64,000 bases of DNA from Chloroflexi bacterium OHK40 (GTDB lineage: Bacteria > Chloroflexota > Chloroflexia > Chloroflexales > Chloroflexaceae): contig SFCB01000283.1 of NCBI GenBank assembly GCA_004367505.1, forward strand, positions 1-64,000. The letters are read 5' to 3'. Each line of letters starts with the position of its first letter. Positions within the stretch are counted from its first letter, which is position 1. The notes under the pieces were generated by a model, which saw only the letters and a program-made list of their open reading frames with translations, searched no databases and was not told the DNA's origin. Shown here one piece after another: positions 43,356 through 52,476 of the stretch. The position numbers were made by a program, and so were the translations under genes.

Positions 43356-43598
43356 TTAGATCAGCCGCAGCGCGACTTCCTGGCAGCGCTGGCGGAGCGC
43401 CGCGTCGTCGGTACGAATGGGGAGCCCGCCTGCCAGCTGCGCCTGGCGGATCACCTGTTCAAGTGATGGCGTGTAGCTGCGACGGCTCAACACGCCGTTG
43501 GTGTAGGCGACACAGTAGCGGCCATCAGGCATGCGGGTGACGACAAAGTGCGGGCTGGCGACCTCGGGGTGGCCGGTGACGGGCGATTGCTCCTCCAT
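43356..43598 (-). CDS. small unknown protein
   Basis: An 80-residue soluble protein. The middle (HFVVTRMPDGRYCVAYTNGVLSRRSY) looks like a beta hairpin and the C-terminus (LEQVIRQAQLAGGLPIRTDD) like a helix. The start at 43598 is preferred to an earlier in-frame ATG (43610) because GAGGTGTCTT precedes it. It belongs to the same patch of small genes but is separated from 43073 by about 280 bp containing the 84-bp repeat. No family was recognised. Confidence 0.7.
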   Translation of the reverse strand: MEEQSPVTGHPEVASPHFVVTRMPDGRYCVAYTNGVLSRRSYTPSLEQVIRQAQLAGGLPIRTDDAALRQRCQEVALRLI

Positions 43599-43814
43599 AA
43601 GACACCTCAACGCGCGCTGAGCGCAGGGTAAAATGGCATCCGGGGAGGATCACGAGGAAAGACTGCTGGCGGGGGCGGAAGTTCCGGCTAATCTAGCATA
43701 GCATAGATCGGGCGGCTCCGATAGCCACAAAACATAATCAGATCCGTGCTACACTGGCAGGACAGGCGCACCAGGGCAGGCGCCGCACACTGCCCCTGCA
43801 ATCGAGGAGTCCGC

Positions 43815-44057
43815 ATGGCCAGCACAACGCTTTCACTGTACGAGTCGGCCGACTGGGGAGCGCGTACGGCGGGCGTGGCCACAGCGCACAAAGACATGCA
43901 TGGGGCACTGTTCATCGACGATGTACGGGTGGATCGCATCCGCGTGGTTGGCCAGTTCAGTATCCTCGAAGGCGCCGGCGGGCGAGCCTGGGTGGTGCTG
44001 AGCAGCTTCCTCCGCCTCGTCCCGGACCCGCGCAACACCAGCCCTACAGCGGGGTAA
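43815..44057 (+). CDS. small unknown protein
   Basis: An 80-residue protein starting ATG 43815 with GAGGAGTCCGC upstream. The central region ALFIDDVRVDRIRVVGQFSILEG and GRAWVVLSSFLRLVPD is strand-rich. It is divergent from the small gene at 43598; a TACACT at 43750-43755 may be its -10 box. No family was recognised. Confidence 0.65.
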   Translation: MASTTLSLYESADWGARTAGVATAHKDMHGALFIDDVRVDRIRVVGQFSILEGAGGRAWVVLSSFLRLVPDPRNTSPTAG

Positions 44058-44447
44058 GCCCGGCCACACCGCGTGTAGCCACGTATTGTGAACAACCTGT
44101 ACGGGCCGTCCGCTGCTTGCGTTCCGGGACGGGCAGATCCGGCGTGCAGGTAGCGATGTGCCGCATCCTGGCGGGCGACACGCTCCCGCGCAAACGGCGC
44201 CATGCTCCCATCGTAAGGCATGTTTCAGGCCGCCTTACCGTTTGGGCGCATCCAGGGCTTGCTGCTGCCGTGGCCCTGTCCCCTGTCCCCTCGCCCAAGC
44301 GAGGGCGCCTCTCCCGACCAGGCAGGGCCGGGTTCCCACGGACGCGGGAACGACACCCCCAACGTGCGACCGCAGGAGCCCGCACAGGCGGGTTTTGCCC
44401 TCCGTAGCCGCGTGCTTCGCCCCGGCTCGCCCAGCCCACCTAGGGGA
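44058..44447. other. gene-free stretch before the second RRM gene
   Basis: No gene. It contains the second REP-like palindrome (44332-44351). A small hairpin, CCCGC paired with GCGGG and followed by TTTT, lies at about 44380-44396 and could be a weak terminator. Short segments resemble 36860-36960. Confidence 0.5.
44332..44351. repeat. REP-like palindrome, copy 2
   Basis: GTTCCC and GCGGGAAC surround a short spacer, followed by GACACCC, as at 36917-36936. The preceding CCGG/CTGG flank is also shared. Confidence 0.65.
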
Positions 44448-44475
44448 TTGCCAAATGCCGCGGTGGTGCTATACT
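44448..44475 (+). promoter_or_regulatory. promoter of the second RRM gene
   Basis: TTGCCA at 44448-44453 and TATACT at 44470-44475 are 16 bp apart. Transcription would start near 44482, so the leader is about 219 nt, similar to the first RRM gene. Confidence 0.65.
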
Positions 44476-44700
44476 TATATGGTCAGCAACATCATCCGCT
44501 GTGAGATCCCGCCTCCTTCTCCTCTCGCAGATCCCACGGTCAGCACTTCGTCGCTCGAAGCATGTTGTTGTGTCCGCCGGAGCGAGCGCGCCAGGTGTAC
44601 ACCCTGGCCACCGGTCGTTCGAGTCGTCGTTGTCCTGTCCGTGAGCGCAGCGTTGGCTGCGCCGCACATGCTGCGCATTGCGCAGAGGAGAGTTGAGCGT

Positions 44701-45003
44701 ATGCAAGTCAAACTGTTCGTCGGCAATCTTCCCTGGAGCGTCGGCGACGCCGAGCTGATGCAGATCTTCGCCGGTCATGGCGAGGTGCAGAGCGCTCGCG
44801 TCATCAGCGACCGGGATACCGGGCGATCGCGGGGCTTCGGCTTTGTCGAGATGGAGACCAACGATATCGGCGCCCTGATCCGGGCTACCGATGGCTACGA
44901 GGTGGATGGGCGCAACCTGCGGGTCAACCAGGCGGAAGACAAGCCGTCTGGCCCCAGGCGTGGCCCCGGCGGCGGGTTCGGCGGGCGTCGCGACCGCTAC
45001 TGA
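44701..45003 (+). CDS. RRM-domain RNA-binding protein, paralogue 2
   Basis: A 100-residue single-RRM protein about 65-70% identical by eye to the protein at 739-1035. RNP2 is LFVGNL (5-10 region) and RNP1 is RGFGFVEM (about 43-50). The C-terminus is Arg/Gly-rich (GPRRGPGGGFGGRRDRY). The start is ATG 44701, with GAGGAGAG about 10 nt before it. Like its paralogue it has an inferred leader of more than 200 nt. Family members bind RNA and are often induced by cold; that is not shown here. Confidence 0.94.
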   Translation: MQVKLFVGNLPWSVGDAELMQIFAGHGEVQSARVISDRDTGRSRGFGFVEMETNDIGALIRATDGYEVDGRNLRVNQAEDKPSGPRRGPGGGFGGRRDRY

Positions 45004-45195
45004 GCCATTCACCCACGTGCCGGGCACGGGTTGGTGGGCGGTCGCCGCGATCGGGCTCGCTGCTACACCACCCCGCTAACCGTTCCCTTCACGCGATCGC
45101 CTGGAGCTCCACGTCGCCGTTGCCGCGCTTTGTGGAGCAGCCAGCAATGATTGGGCCACGGTAGGCCAGGTTGGCCTATCGCGGCCCGATCGAGC

Positions 45196-45240
45196 CAGGC
45201 GCAACACGCTACACTCGCGTGTTGCGCCTGCTTTGATTCT
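45196..45240 (+). terminator. intrinsic terminator between RRM2 and aminotransferase genes
   Basis: A perfect 13-bp stem (CAGGCGCAACACG at 45196-45208 with CGTGTTGCGCCTG at 45218-45230) has a 9-base loop and is followed by CTTTGATTCTT. It lies between convergent genes. It is about 190 nt after the RRM gene stop. Confidence 0.75.
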
Positions 45241-45298
45241 TACGGTTCGAGGAGATCGCGTGGCAGTTTGCGGCGGGCATGCCACCCGGGCGTACCAC

Positions 45299-46432
45299 TC
45301 AGGCGAGCTCGTCCAGCGCCGCGAAGAGCCGGTCGAGGTCGCCTTCGTCGGTAAAGGGCGCGAGGGAGATGCGGATCGCGCCCAGCTCGGGCACCGCCCG
45401 TACCACTACCTCACGGGCCCAGAGCGCGCGCAGCAGCGCATAGGGATCGGGGAAGCCTGCCACGCGGATGCTCGCCATGGACGAACTGTGCTCCCAGGGC
45501 TGCGGCGTGAGCAGGGTGAGGCGCGGATGGTCGGCCGCGCGGGCCTTGAACGCGGCGGCCATGGTGGCCATATGCGCCTGGAGTGGCAGCATTCCCCGGG
45601 ACTCCCACCAGTCCAGGGTCGCGTTCATCCCCGCCCAGACGGGTAAAGCCCGGGTGCCGAACTCGAAGCGAGCCGCCGTTGGCCGCAGGGTGGGTGGCGT
45701 CACCCCCTCCAGCAGCGAACCGGCGCCCACGTGGGCCGGGCGCAGCTCCTCCAGCCGCTCGGGCCGCACATAGAGCAGCCCGGTACCCTTGGGGCCGAGC
45801 AGCCACTTGTGGCCATTACTCACCAGGTAGTCACAGCCGATCGCCGTCACATCAAGCGGGATCTGGCCGAGGGCCTGGGTGGCGTCCACCAGGATCTGAG
45901 CGCCACGGGCGTGGGCGAGGGCCGTGGCGGCCGCAGCCGGCAGCCGCGCGCCCGTCTGGCTGCTCACGTTGCTGGCGGCCACCAGGCGCGTCTGCGGGGA
46001 GATGGCCGCCTCCAGGTTCGCCAGGCTCTCCTCCGGGTCGGCGCCAATAGCGAAGCGGCGCAGGGTGATCCGGCCAGTACGGGCCAGGTAGCCGAAGGGG
46101 TTCTCGATCGCGGGGTGCTCCTGGTCGCTGATCAGCACCTCGTCGCCAGGTCGCCAGGCGATCCCGGCGGCCACCAGGTTGATACCGTCGTTGGCATTGC
46201 CGGTGAGGGCAATCGCCTCCAGAGGGGCGCCCAGTAGGGCTGCCAGCCGCGCCCGGGCCCGCTCACGCTCGTCCTCCAGCTCGGCGTGGGCGAAGTAGCC
46301 TTCGCGCTCGTAGCGAGCCGTGGCGGCCAGATAGCGCTCCAGGGCCGGCTCGGGCATCAGTCCGTGGGTCCCAAGGTTCAGGTAGGTCATCCTGGTGAGG
46401 GCGGAGAAGTCGGCGCGGACGGGAGAGGGCAT
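45299..46432 (-). CDS. class V aminotransferase (cysteine desulfurase/isopenicillin-N-epimerase-like)
   Basis: A 377-residue PLP enzyme of the class V fold. Typical features are LNLGTHGLMPEP near the N-terminus, ILVDATQALGQIPLDVTAIGCDYLVSNGHKWLLGPKGTGLLYV with the PLP lysine in GHKWL (about residue 210), and a late AIRISLAPFTDEGDLDRLF. Absence of a conserved Cys-containing loop argues against NifS/SufS activity. The family includes isopenicillin-N epimerase-like proteins whose substrates are mostly unknown. The start ATG 46432 is supported by AGGAGCATGCC. Confidence 0.85.
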   Translation of the reverse strand: MPSPVRADFSALTRMTYLNLGTHGLMPEPALERYLAATARYEREGYFAHAELEDERERARARLAALLGAPLEAIALTGNANDGINLVAAGIAWRPGDEVLISDQEHPAIENPFGYLARTGRITLRRFAIGADPEESLANLEAAISPQTRLVAASNVSSQTGARLPAAAATALAHARGAQILVDATQALGQIPLDVTAIGCDYLVSNGHKWLLGPKGTGLLYVRPERLEELRPAHVGAGSLLEGVTPPTLRPTAARFEFGTRALPVWAGMNATLDWWESRGMLPLQAHMATMAAAFKARAADHPRLTLLTPQPWEHSSSMASIRVAGFPDPYALLRALWAREVVVRAVPELGAIRISLAPFTDEGDLDRLFAALDELA

Positions 46433-47090
46433 GGCATGCTCCTGGTGCTGGACAACCGGGGGAGTGACGTATCGCCTTGCACACAAGCCCGGGCTCCGAA
46501 GAGCCCGGCGACGAGCCCACCCCCACGTGGGCGAGGGCAGCCTGTGCAGAAATATACATCACCCCTGCCAGGCGGCTGGTTGTCGGGCGCGATCTAGCTA
46601 CAGGATACTGGATCGCGGCGCATGCGCGGGCCTGGCTCGAATAGCCGGTAAGCTGCGCCATGGCGCAGCGAGGAGCGCCAGGCCACCTGCTCGGAACACC
46701 TTCGGCAGGCCAACGCAGCCGGGCTCCAGCAGCCCGGCCCCGATGGTGTTTCAGGGCTGCCGCCGCGCCAGCCCTCACCTGCAGCGGTGCCGTTCGATCG
46801 GCGCCAGGCGCCACCGCTCACCCCGGCAGCGATGGCATCCCTCACCGGCACGGTGGGTGCGATGGCCAGCCGCACGCTCAAAGGATTCGAGGCGCCCAAC
46901 ATTATCTGCATCGGGCGCGGCGCGATCACCGTGGTGGGCCGCGAGGTCCGCGCGGCGCAGCGAGATCCGCAACGCCCGGCCGCTGCTGGCCCTGCCCGAT
47001 CGTTCGCGGCAACGGCTGGAGCCCTGGCCAGGCATTCGCCGCTGCCGCACGCGCTCAAGCCAATCAAAACCCTTGACACTACGCCCCATG
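46433..47090. other. 658-bp gene-free stretch with hairpins
   Basis: No credible gene was found. A perfect hairpin CCGGGCTC-CGAA-GAGCCCGG lies at 46489-46508. A second GC-rich inverted pair (GGGCT and AGCCC) lies near 46719-46740. Open frames on both strands lack SD sequences and recognisable domains. The right end is the promoter region of the following operon. Confidence 0.55.
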
Positions 47091-47119
47091 TTGACAGCCG
47101 GCTTCAACGGTGGTATAAT
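47091..47119 (+). promoter_or_regulatory. consensus sigma-70 promoter of the HhH-XPB-Bax1 operon
   Basis: A perfect TTGACA at 47091-47096 and a perfect TATAAT at 47114-47119 are 17 bp apart. This is the best promoter in the window. Transcription would start near 47126, leaving a leader of about 76 nt. Confidence 0.88.
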
Positions 47120-47201
47120 CAGAACACTTGTTCGACAATTTCAGGTTTTGCCGCACCATGATGCCATACGCGAAACGAACATCAGACGGAAGGGTGCAGC
47201 G

Positions 47202-47687
47202 ATGGAGAACCGTGCAATCGCGGCGGTACTGTTTAATATTTCGGCCATTCTCAAGGCCCAGGATGGCGCCAACCCCTACCGGGTGCGGGCCTACCGGCGC
47301 GCGGCCCGGGCCCTCCTGCGCATGCGCCAGCCGGTGCGCGAGCGCGTCGCACAGGGCCTTCCACTCGGCATCCCTGGCCTGGGCAAGAGCCTGACGGCAA
47401 AGATCAGCGCCCTGGCCCGCGATGGGCGCTGCGCCTTCTACGACGAACTGATCGACACCCTGCCGCCCGACGAGGCACGCCTGGTACGGGTCCCCGGCAT
47501 CGGCCCCACCATCGCCGCCCGCATCCATCGCGACCTCGGCCCCACCGACGCCACAAGCCTCCAGCGCGCCGCCGCCGAGGGCCGCCTCACCCGGGTCTGG
47601 GGCGTCGGCCCCCGACGCCAGGCCGCCATCCTTGATGCCATCGCCCCCGCGCCACCGCAGCGCGCCGTGCAGACGCGCCTGTTCTAA
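47202..47687 (+). CDS. helix-hairpin-helix protein resembling the PolX N-terminal domain
   Basis: A 161-residue small DNA-binding protein. The N-terminus (NRAIAAVLFNISAILKAQDGANPYRVRAYRRAARALL) matches the 8-kDa-like helical domain of PolX family polymerases. Three helix-hairpin-helix motifs follow: LGIPGLGKSLTAKI, VRVPGIGPTIAARI and RVWGVGPRRQAAIL. No polymerase palm or PHP domain is present, so this is the DNA-binding part alone. It is 10 bp upstream of the XPB gene. The start ATG 47202 follows AAGGGTGCAGCG. A role in DNA-damage recognition with its neighbours is inferred. Confidence 0.85.
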   Translation: MENRAIAAVLFNISAILKAQDGANPYRVRAYRRAARALLRMRQPVRERVAQGLPLGIPGLGKSLTAKISALARDGRCAFYDELIDTLPPDEARLVRVPGIGPTIAARIHRDLGPTDATSLQRAAAEGRLTRVWGVGPRRQAAILDAIAPAPPQRAVQTRLF

Positions 47688-47697
47688 GAAGGTCCCC

Positions 47698-49020
47698 ATG
47701 CTCGCCCACCAGCACGCACTCGACGACCTGTTCGACTCCCTCGACAACGCCGAGGAGGGCCTGCTTGATGCGACGCTCGACGTGGCGGCAGCGCCGCTGG
47801 ACGCGCCCGACGATCTCGACCTGGCGGGCGGCTTCCGCCCGAAGCTGGCGCTCACCCCCCGCAGTTACCAGGCCGAGGCTCTGGCGGCCTGGCTGGCGGC
47901 GGAGGGGCGCGGCACGGTGATCCTCCCCACCGGCGCAGGCAAGACGATGCTGGCGCTCATGGCGATCGAGCGCCTTAAGCTCCGCACCCTGATCGTCGTC
48001 CCGACGATCGAGTTGCTCCACCAGTGGCGGGCCACAGCCGTCGAGCGTCTGGGTCTCGCTCCAGAGAAGGTGGGTGTGGTGGGCGACGGGCGGCGCGAGG
48101 TACGACCGGTCACCATAATCACCTATGCCTCGGCGAGCATGCCCGAAGCACCGATCAGTGGCTTTGGGCTGCTCGTCTGCGACGAGGCCCATCATCTACC
48201 GGCCCCTGGCCACCGCGTGATTGCCGAGCGCAGCGGCGCGCCCTATCGCCTGGGCCTCACCGCCACCCCCGAGCGGGGTGATGGCCAGGAGGCTGAGCTC
48301 TACCGCCTGATTGGCCAGCCCGTCTACCGGCGCGCCCCGGAAGAACTGGCCGCCGAAGGTCACCTGGCCCGCTTCAAAGAGCGGCGCATCTACGTGGACC
48401 TTTCGCCCGACGAGGCCATCCGCTACACCACGTTGATGGGCGAGTGGAAGTGGTTTCTTGCCCGCAAGCGCGGCGCCCTGGCCCGTGGCGGCGACTTCTT
48501 CGGCGAGCTGATCCGTCGCAGCGGCAGCGACCCGGCCGCCCGCAGTGCTCTCCGCGCCCACCACCAGGCCCGCATGATCGCGCTCAACGCCGAGGCCAAG
48601 ATCGCCGAGACGGCCCGCCTGCTCGCCCGTCACCGCGACGAGAAGGTGCTGATCTTCTCCGAGTTCAACCTGCTGGTGGACCGCCTCAGCCGCACCCTGG
48701 CGCTGCCCTCGCTCACCTACCGTACCCCACCCGAGGAGCGCCGCCGTACTCTGGAGCGCTTCCGCGCCGGCAGGTATAGCAAGCTCGCCGCTGGCCGCGT
48801 GCTCAACGAGGGCGTGGACGTGCCCGATGCCAGTGTGGCGATCGTGGTGAGCGGCAATAGCACCGCCCGCGAGCACATCCAGCGTCTCGGTCGCGTCATC
48901 CGCCCCAAGGCCCACGAGGCAGTGCTCTACGAACTCGTGACCCGCTACACCTCGGAAGTGGGGGCCGCCCGCCGCAGACGCAGGACCAGGGACGATCGCT
49001 CGCAGACGCCTACAGGGTGA
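47698..49020 (+). CDS. XPB-type DNA helicase
   Basis: A 440-residue superfamily-2 helicase of the XPB/Rad25 type. Walker A is PTGAGKT at residues 77-83, Walker B is CDEAHH (about 161-166), motif III is LTATPERGDG. The second RecA domain has KVLIFSEFN, the NEGVDVPDA block and a closing RLGRVIRPKAHEA. A thumb-like insert follows the first RecA fold (MGEWKWFLARKRGALARGGDFFGELIRRSG). XPB unwinds DNA 3' to 5' in nucleotide-excision repair. In many archaea and some bacteria it works with the nuclease encoded by the next gene. An acidic N-terminal extension of about 50 residues (many Asp/Glu, to about residue 42) is notable. Confidence 0.92.
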   Translation: MLAHQHALDDLFDSLDNAEEGLLDATLDVAAAPLDAPDDLDLAGGFRPKLALTPRSYQAEALAAWLAAEGRGTVILPTGAGKTMLALMAIERLKLRTLIVVPTIELLHQWRATAVERLGLAPEKVGVVGDGRREVRPVTIITYASASMPEAPISGFGLLVCDEAHHLPAPGHRVIAERSGAPYRLGLTATPERGDGQEAELYRLIGQPVYRRAPEELAAEGHLARFKERRIYVDLSPDEAIRYTTLMGEWKWFLARKRGALARGGDFFGELIRRSGSDPAARSALRAHHQARMIALNAEAKIAETARLLARHRDEKVLIFSEFNLLVDRLSRTLALPSLTYRTPPEERRRTLERFRAGRYSKLAAGRVLNEGVDVPDASVAIVVSGNSTAREHIQRLGRVIRPKAHEAVLYELVTRYTSEVGAARRRRRTRDDRSQTPTG

Positions 49021-49032
49021 CGGGAGGAAGCG

Positions 49033-50640
49033 ATGGCCTTCAAGCTCGCCGACTTCAAGAAGACGGCCCGCGGCAGCGGGGAAGCTCGCCTGCTCTACCC
49101 CCATCAGATCCGCGACGACCGGCACAGCGCCGCGATCAGTTTCGCGATCGGCTATTTTGAGCGCATGGTCGGTCACCGCCGGGCCGAGTTCGAGGCCGAG
49201 GCCCTGCTTGAGTTCTTCGGCGACCCGCGCCTCGCCCGTGGGCTGGTAGCATGCCTGGCCAGCACCTATACCTGGCGTAGCCTGAGCTTCGAAGAGGCCC
49301 TCGGCCCCGAGCCCGCCGCCCTTCTGGAGCGGGCCGGCGTGGCCCGGCCAGCCGAACTGCGTGCGCGCCTCTACACCCTGGCCAACGAGCGCTTCGGCGG
49401 CTTCATCGCCCCTGAAGATCGCCCGTCCGCCCTCGCCGGGCTCTACGAGGAACTGGCGCGGGCCGCCGAGGAGCGCCGCGCCTGGGAGCAGTCCGCGCCC
49501 CCGAGCGCCCCGCCCGCACCTGCCCACGGGGCCGCCGACTGGCTTGAGCGAGCGCTCATCCTCGACGCCGAGGACGAGCAGGTGCTCGTAAAGGCTGGCC
49601 ATGCGCCAGCCCCCGCCGAGGTGATCGAGCGCTACAATTTCCACTCTCTGGAGACGGCCCTCTGCTACGCCGAGGGCGCGCGCCTGCGCCTGCACGGTCA
49701 CGTCTGGACGATCCTGCGCAGTGCCCACAATCTTGCCCGCCGCTACCGGCTCACCTATAGCGTGGGCGACCTCCCGGCCTCGCTCTTCGACAGCCGGCTC
49801 GACCTGACGCTCCACGGCCGCCGCGACGCTCTGGGCGGCTGGGGCCGGGCCGGCCGCCGGCTCGCCCGCGCCCTGCTGCGCCTGCTCGCCGCCCATCCCG
49901 GGTGCGCCGTGGAGGGTGAGGTGCTGACCCACGCGGGTGGCCGCCGCGCCATCCTCCGCCTGGACGCCAGAACGCTGCGTGCCCTCGGGGCGGGGATGGC
50001 TGGCGCTCCCGAAGCCGACGCCTGGGAAGACGAGGCAGCCGACGAACTGCAGCGGGCCTGGGGCCGCGCCATGGTGCGCGGACGCACCGCCGGTTGGCGC
50101 ATGCGCCGCGACCCTGAGCCTCTGGTGGGCGGAGCCAGTATCGTCGTGCCCGACTTCGCCCTTCGTCGCGGCACCACGGGCATCGCGCTCTGCCTCGCCC
50201 CCGGCCGCGCCGCCGCCGAAGCCCTGTCCCGCAGCCTGTCGGGCAGCAACTGCGCCACAGCAGCCGTCGTTCTGGCCCACAGCAGTACCGCCCCGGCCTT
50301 CAAAGGCTGCAAGGCCCTGGTCGTCACCTACGCCGATCAGCCCGCCGATGCCATCCCGCGCCTCGTCGCAGCCCTGGAGCAGGCATGGCCCCGCAGCGTC
50401 CTGCCGATCAAGGCCGACCCCTGGGAAGACCTGGCCGCCCACGTGGCCGCCGAGGGCTTTGTGGACGAGGCGCGGGCCGCCGCGATCCTCGGCTGCGCCA
50501 CCCACGAGCTCCACGCCGTGGTACGCCGCCGCGCCGCCTCAGGGCTCCACGCGGTCTCCGAGCTCGGCATCTGCGACTCCGACACGCTGGCCGAGTTGCG
50601 CGATATGCTCAGCCGCGCCGCCCAGGAGCGGGCCGCCTGA
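49033..50640 (+). CDS. Bax1-type nuclease (DUF790), XPB partner
   Basis: A 535-residue DUF790 protein. Archaeal Bax1 forms a complex with XPB and cuts DNA near bubbles. The conserved start is MAFKLADFKKTARGSGEARLLYPHQIRDDRHSAAISFAIGYFERMVGHRRAEFE. Middle and C-terminal parts include LERALILDAEDEQVLVKAG, FHSLETALCYAEGARLRL and the PDF-containing strand ASIVVPDFALRR, which fits a nuclease core. The stop of XPB is 12 bp before ATG 49033, so both are in one operon with the HhH protein. Which residues are catalytic could not be decided by eye. Confidence 0.88.
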   Translation: MAFKLADFKKTARGSGEARLLYPHQIRDDRHSAAISFAIGYFERMVGHRRAEFEAEALLEFFGDPRLARGLVACLASTYTWRSLSFEEALGPEPAALLERAGVARPAELRARLYTLANERFGGFIAPEDRPSALAGLYEELARAAEERRAWEQSAPPSAPPAPAHGAADWLERALILDAEDEQVLVKAGHAPAPAEVIERYNFHSLETALCYAEGARLRLHGHVWTILRSAHNLARRYRLTYSVGDLPASLFDSRLDLTLHGRRDALGGWGRAGRRLARALLRLLAAHPGCAVEGEVLTHAGGRRAILRLDARTLRALGAGMAGAPEADAWEDEAADELQRAWGRAMVRGRTAGWRMRRDPEPLVGGASIVVPDFALRRGTTGIALCLAPGRAAAEALSRSLSGSNCATAAVVLAHSSTAPAFKGCKALVVTYADQPADAIPRLVAALEQAWPRSVLPIKADPWEDLAAHVAAEGFVDEARAAAILGCATHELHAVVRRRAASGLHAVSELGICDSDTLAELRDMLSRAAQERAA

Positions 50641-50686
50641 GCTGCTTCCTCACTGGCGCCACAGTGATGCTCGCCACGCCGGCCAG

Positions 50687-52417
50687 CTATCGCCGCCCCT
50701 GCGCCGGGTAGCGGAGAAACTCCTCAATCGCCGCCACCACACCGTCCCGAGGCACGCGTGTGGCCTCGCCCTGCCGGGGCTTCAGCTCCACCTCACCGCT
50801 CGCCAGCAGCCGCTCCCCCACAACCAGCCGCAACGGCAGCCCGATCAGGTCGGCGTCGTTGAACTTGACGCCCGCAGTCTCGTCCCGATCGTCCAGCAGC
50901 GGGCGCAAGCCGGCGGCAAGCAACTCCTCGTAGAGCCGCGCAGCCTCTGATCGCGGCGCCTCTCCCTTGCCGAGAGCAACAATGTGCACGTCGGCCGGGG
51001 CCACCGCGACCGGCCAGACGATTCCGCGCTCGTCGTGGTGCTGCTCCAACACTACCTGGAGCAGCCGCTCTACGCCGATGCTGTAGGAGCCCATCACGAT
51101 CGGCCGCGCGGTGCCTTGCTCGTCCAGGTAGGTGGTGCCGAGAACCTCGGTGTAGCGGGTGCCAAGCTTGAAGATATGGCCAAGCTCCACGCCCTGCTCC
51201 AACGCCAGCGGCGCGCCGCAGCGGCCGCAGGGGTCGCCCGCCCGCACCTCCGCGATGTCGGCCACCACGGCGGCCTGCCAGTCACGCCCGAGGAGCACAT
51301 TGCGCAGGTGGTAGCCAGGCCGATTCGCGCCCGCCACAAGCCCGCCCGCCGCCGCCACCGAACGGTCAGCCACCACAAAGACACCCTCCAGGCCCACCGG
51401 CGAAGCATACCCCGCCACCGCTCCCGCCGCCGCAATCTGCTCCGCGCTGGCCGGACGCAGCTCGCTCACCGCCGCCACGGCCCGCAGCTTCGCCTCACTC
51501 ACCGTCAGATCACCCCGGATCACGGCGAAGAGCAGCCCCCGCTCAGGCGTATCGAAGAACACGGCCTTGGCCGTCGCCGACTCGGGAACACCCAGAAAAG
51601 CCGCCAGATCGGCGATCGTGGCAGCACCTGGCGTCGCCACCCCCTCAACCGGTGGCACCGCCCCTCCGCGTTCCTCACGGCCCCCTTCGCCTTCCTCGCG
51701 GCCCACTTCGTAGTACTCCACATTCGCCGCGTAGCCGCACCGCGCACAGATCGCCAGCCTGTCCTCGCCGCCCGGCGACAGCGCCATATACTCGCGCGAC
51801 TCGCGCACACCGATCTCGCCCGTGCCGGCTGCCACCGCCACAAAGCGCACGCCGCAGCGCTCGAAGATGCGCTCGAAGGCTGCGGCCACCCGCGCATACA
51901 CCACGTCCAGGCCAGCATCATCGGCATCGAGCGAGTAGGCATCGAGCATCGTGAACTCGCGCGCGCGCATCAGGCCGCCCCTGGTGCGGATCTCGTCGCG
52001 GTACTTCGTGTGGATCTGGTAGACGAGCGCGGGCAACTGGCGGTAGGAGCCGATCTCGCGGTTGGCCAGCGCGGCGATCGCTTCCTCGTGGGCCGGCGCC
52101 ACCACCAGCGGGCGCTCGCCCCGGTCGGCCAGGCGCAACATCTGCGGGCCATAGTGAACAGAGCGGCCCGACTGCTCCCAGAGCGCGGCAGGCTGCACTA
52201 TCGGTGTGCGCAACTCCTGGGCGCCGATGCGGTTGAGCTCCTCGCGCATGATCGCCTCGATGCGCCGGGCTGCCGCCAGGCCGAGGGGCAGCAGCGCATA
52301 GCTCCCTGGCCCCAGCGCGCGCACCAGCCCCGCCCGCAGGGCAAGCTGATGCGCGATTTGCTCAGCCTCCGCTGGCGCCTCCCGCAGCGTGCGACCGAAC
52401 ATCGTAGCGATACGCAT
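50687..52417 (-). CDS. proS: prolyl-tRNA synthetase
   Basis: A 576-residue class II synthetase of the bacterial type, with an INS editing domain (YbaK-like) in the middle. Motif 1-type region is [48 protein letters not shown]. The editing domain spans about 225-395 ([34 protein letters not shown] and [18 protein letters not shown]). The C-terminal anticodon-binding domain starts at about 465. A Gly/Glu-rich insert ([16 protein letters not shown]) leads into the editing domain. The start 52417 has CGGAGACGCT upstream. It is 59 bp downstream of fabZ in the same direction. Confidence 0.94.
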   Translation of the reverse strand: MRIATMFGRTLREAPAEAEQIAHQLALRAGLVRALGPGSYALLPLGLAAARRIEAIMREELNRIGAQELRTPIVQPAALWEQSGRSVHYGPQMLRLADRGERPLVVAPAHEEAIAALANREIGSYRQLPALVYQIHTKYRDEIRTRGGLMRAREFTMLDAYSLDADDAGLDVVYARVAAAFERIFERCGVRFVAVAAGTGEIGVRESREYMALSPGGEDRLAICARCGYAANVEYYEVGREEGEGGREERGGAVPPVEGVATPGAATIADLAAFLGVPESATAKAVFFDTPERGLLFAVIRGDLTVSEAKLRAVAAVSELRPASAEQIAAAGAVAGYASPVGLEGVFVVADRSVAAAGGLVAGANRPGYHLRNVLLGRDWQAAVVADIAEVRAGDPCGRCGAPLALEQGVELGHIFKLGTRYTEVLGTTYLDEQGTARPIVMGSYSIGVERLLQVVLEQHHDERGIVWPVAVAPADVHIVALGKGEAPRSEAARLYEELLAAGLRPLLDDRDETAGVKFNDADLIGLPLRLVVGERLLASGEVELKPRQGEATRVPRDGVVAAIEEFLRYPAQGRR

Positions 52418-52476
52418 AGCGTCTCCGTTCTCAGCGTGACCCTGCACCACCACCACCGGCACCGCGCAGCAGCCAT

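Noticed and set aside
44600-44640. GTTCGAGTC-like sequence suggesting a tRNA T-loop
   Set aside because: No acceptor, D or anticodon stems could be formed around it, and it lies in the RRM leader.
46787-47161. Plus-strand open frame of 124 codons before the HhH gene
   Set aside because: It has no SD, no recognisable domain, and runs through the promoter at 47091-47119.
48196-50514. 772-codon minus-strand frame opposite XPB/Bax1
   Set aside because: Antisense shadow of two well supported genes; its translation is rich in Gly/Ala without domains.
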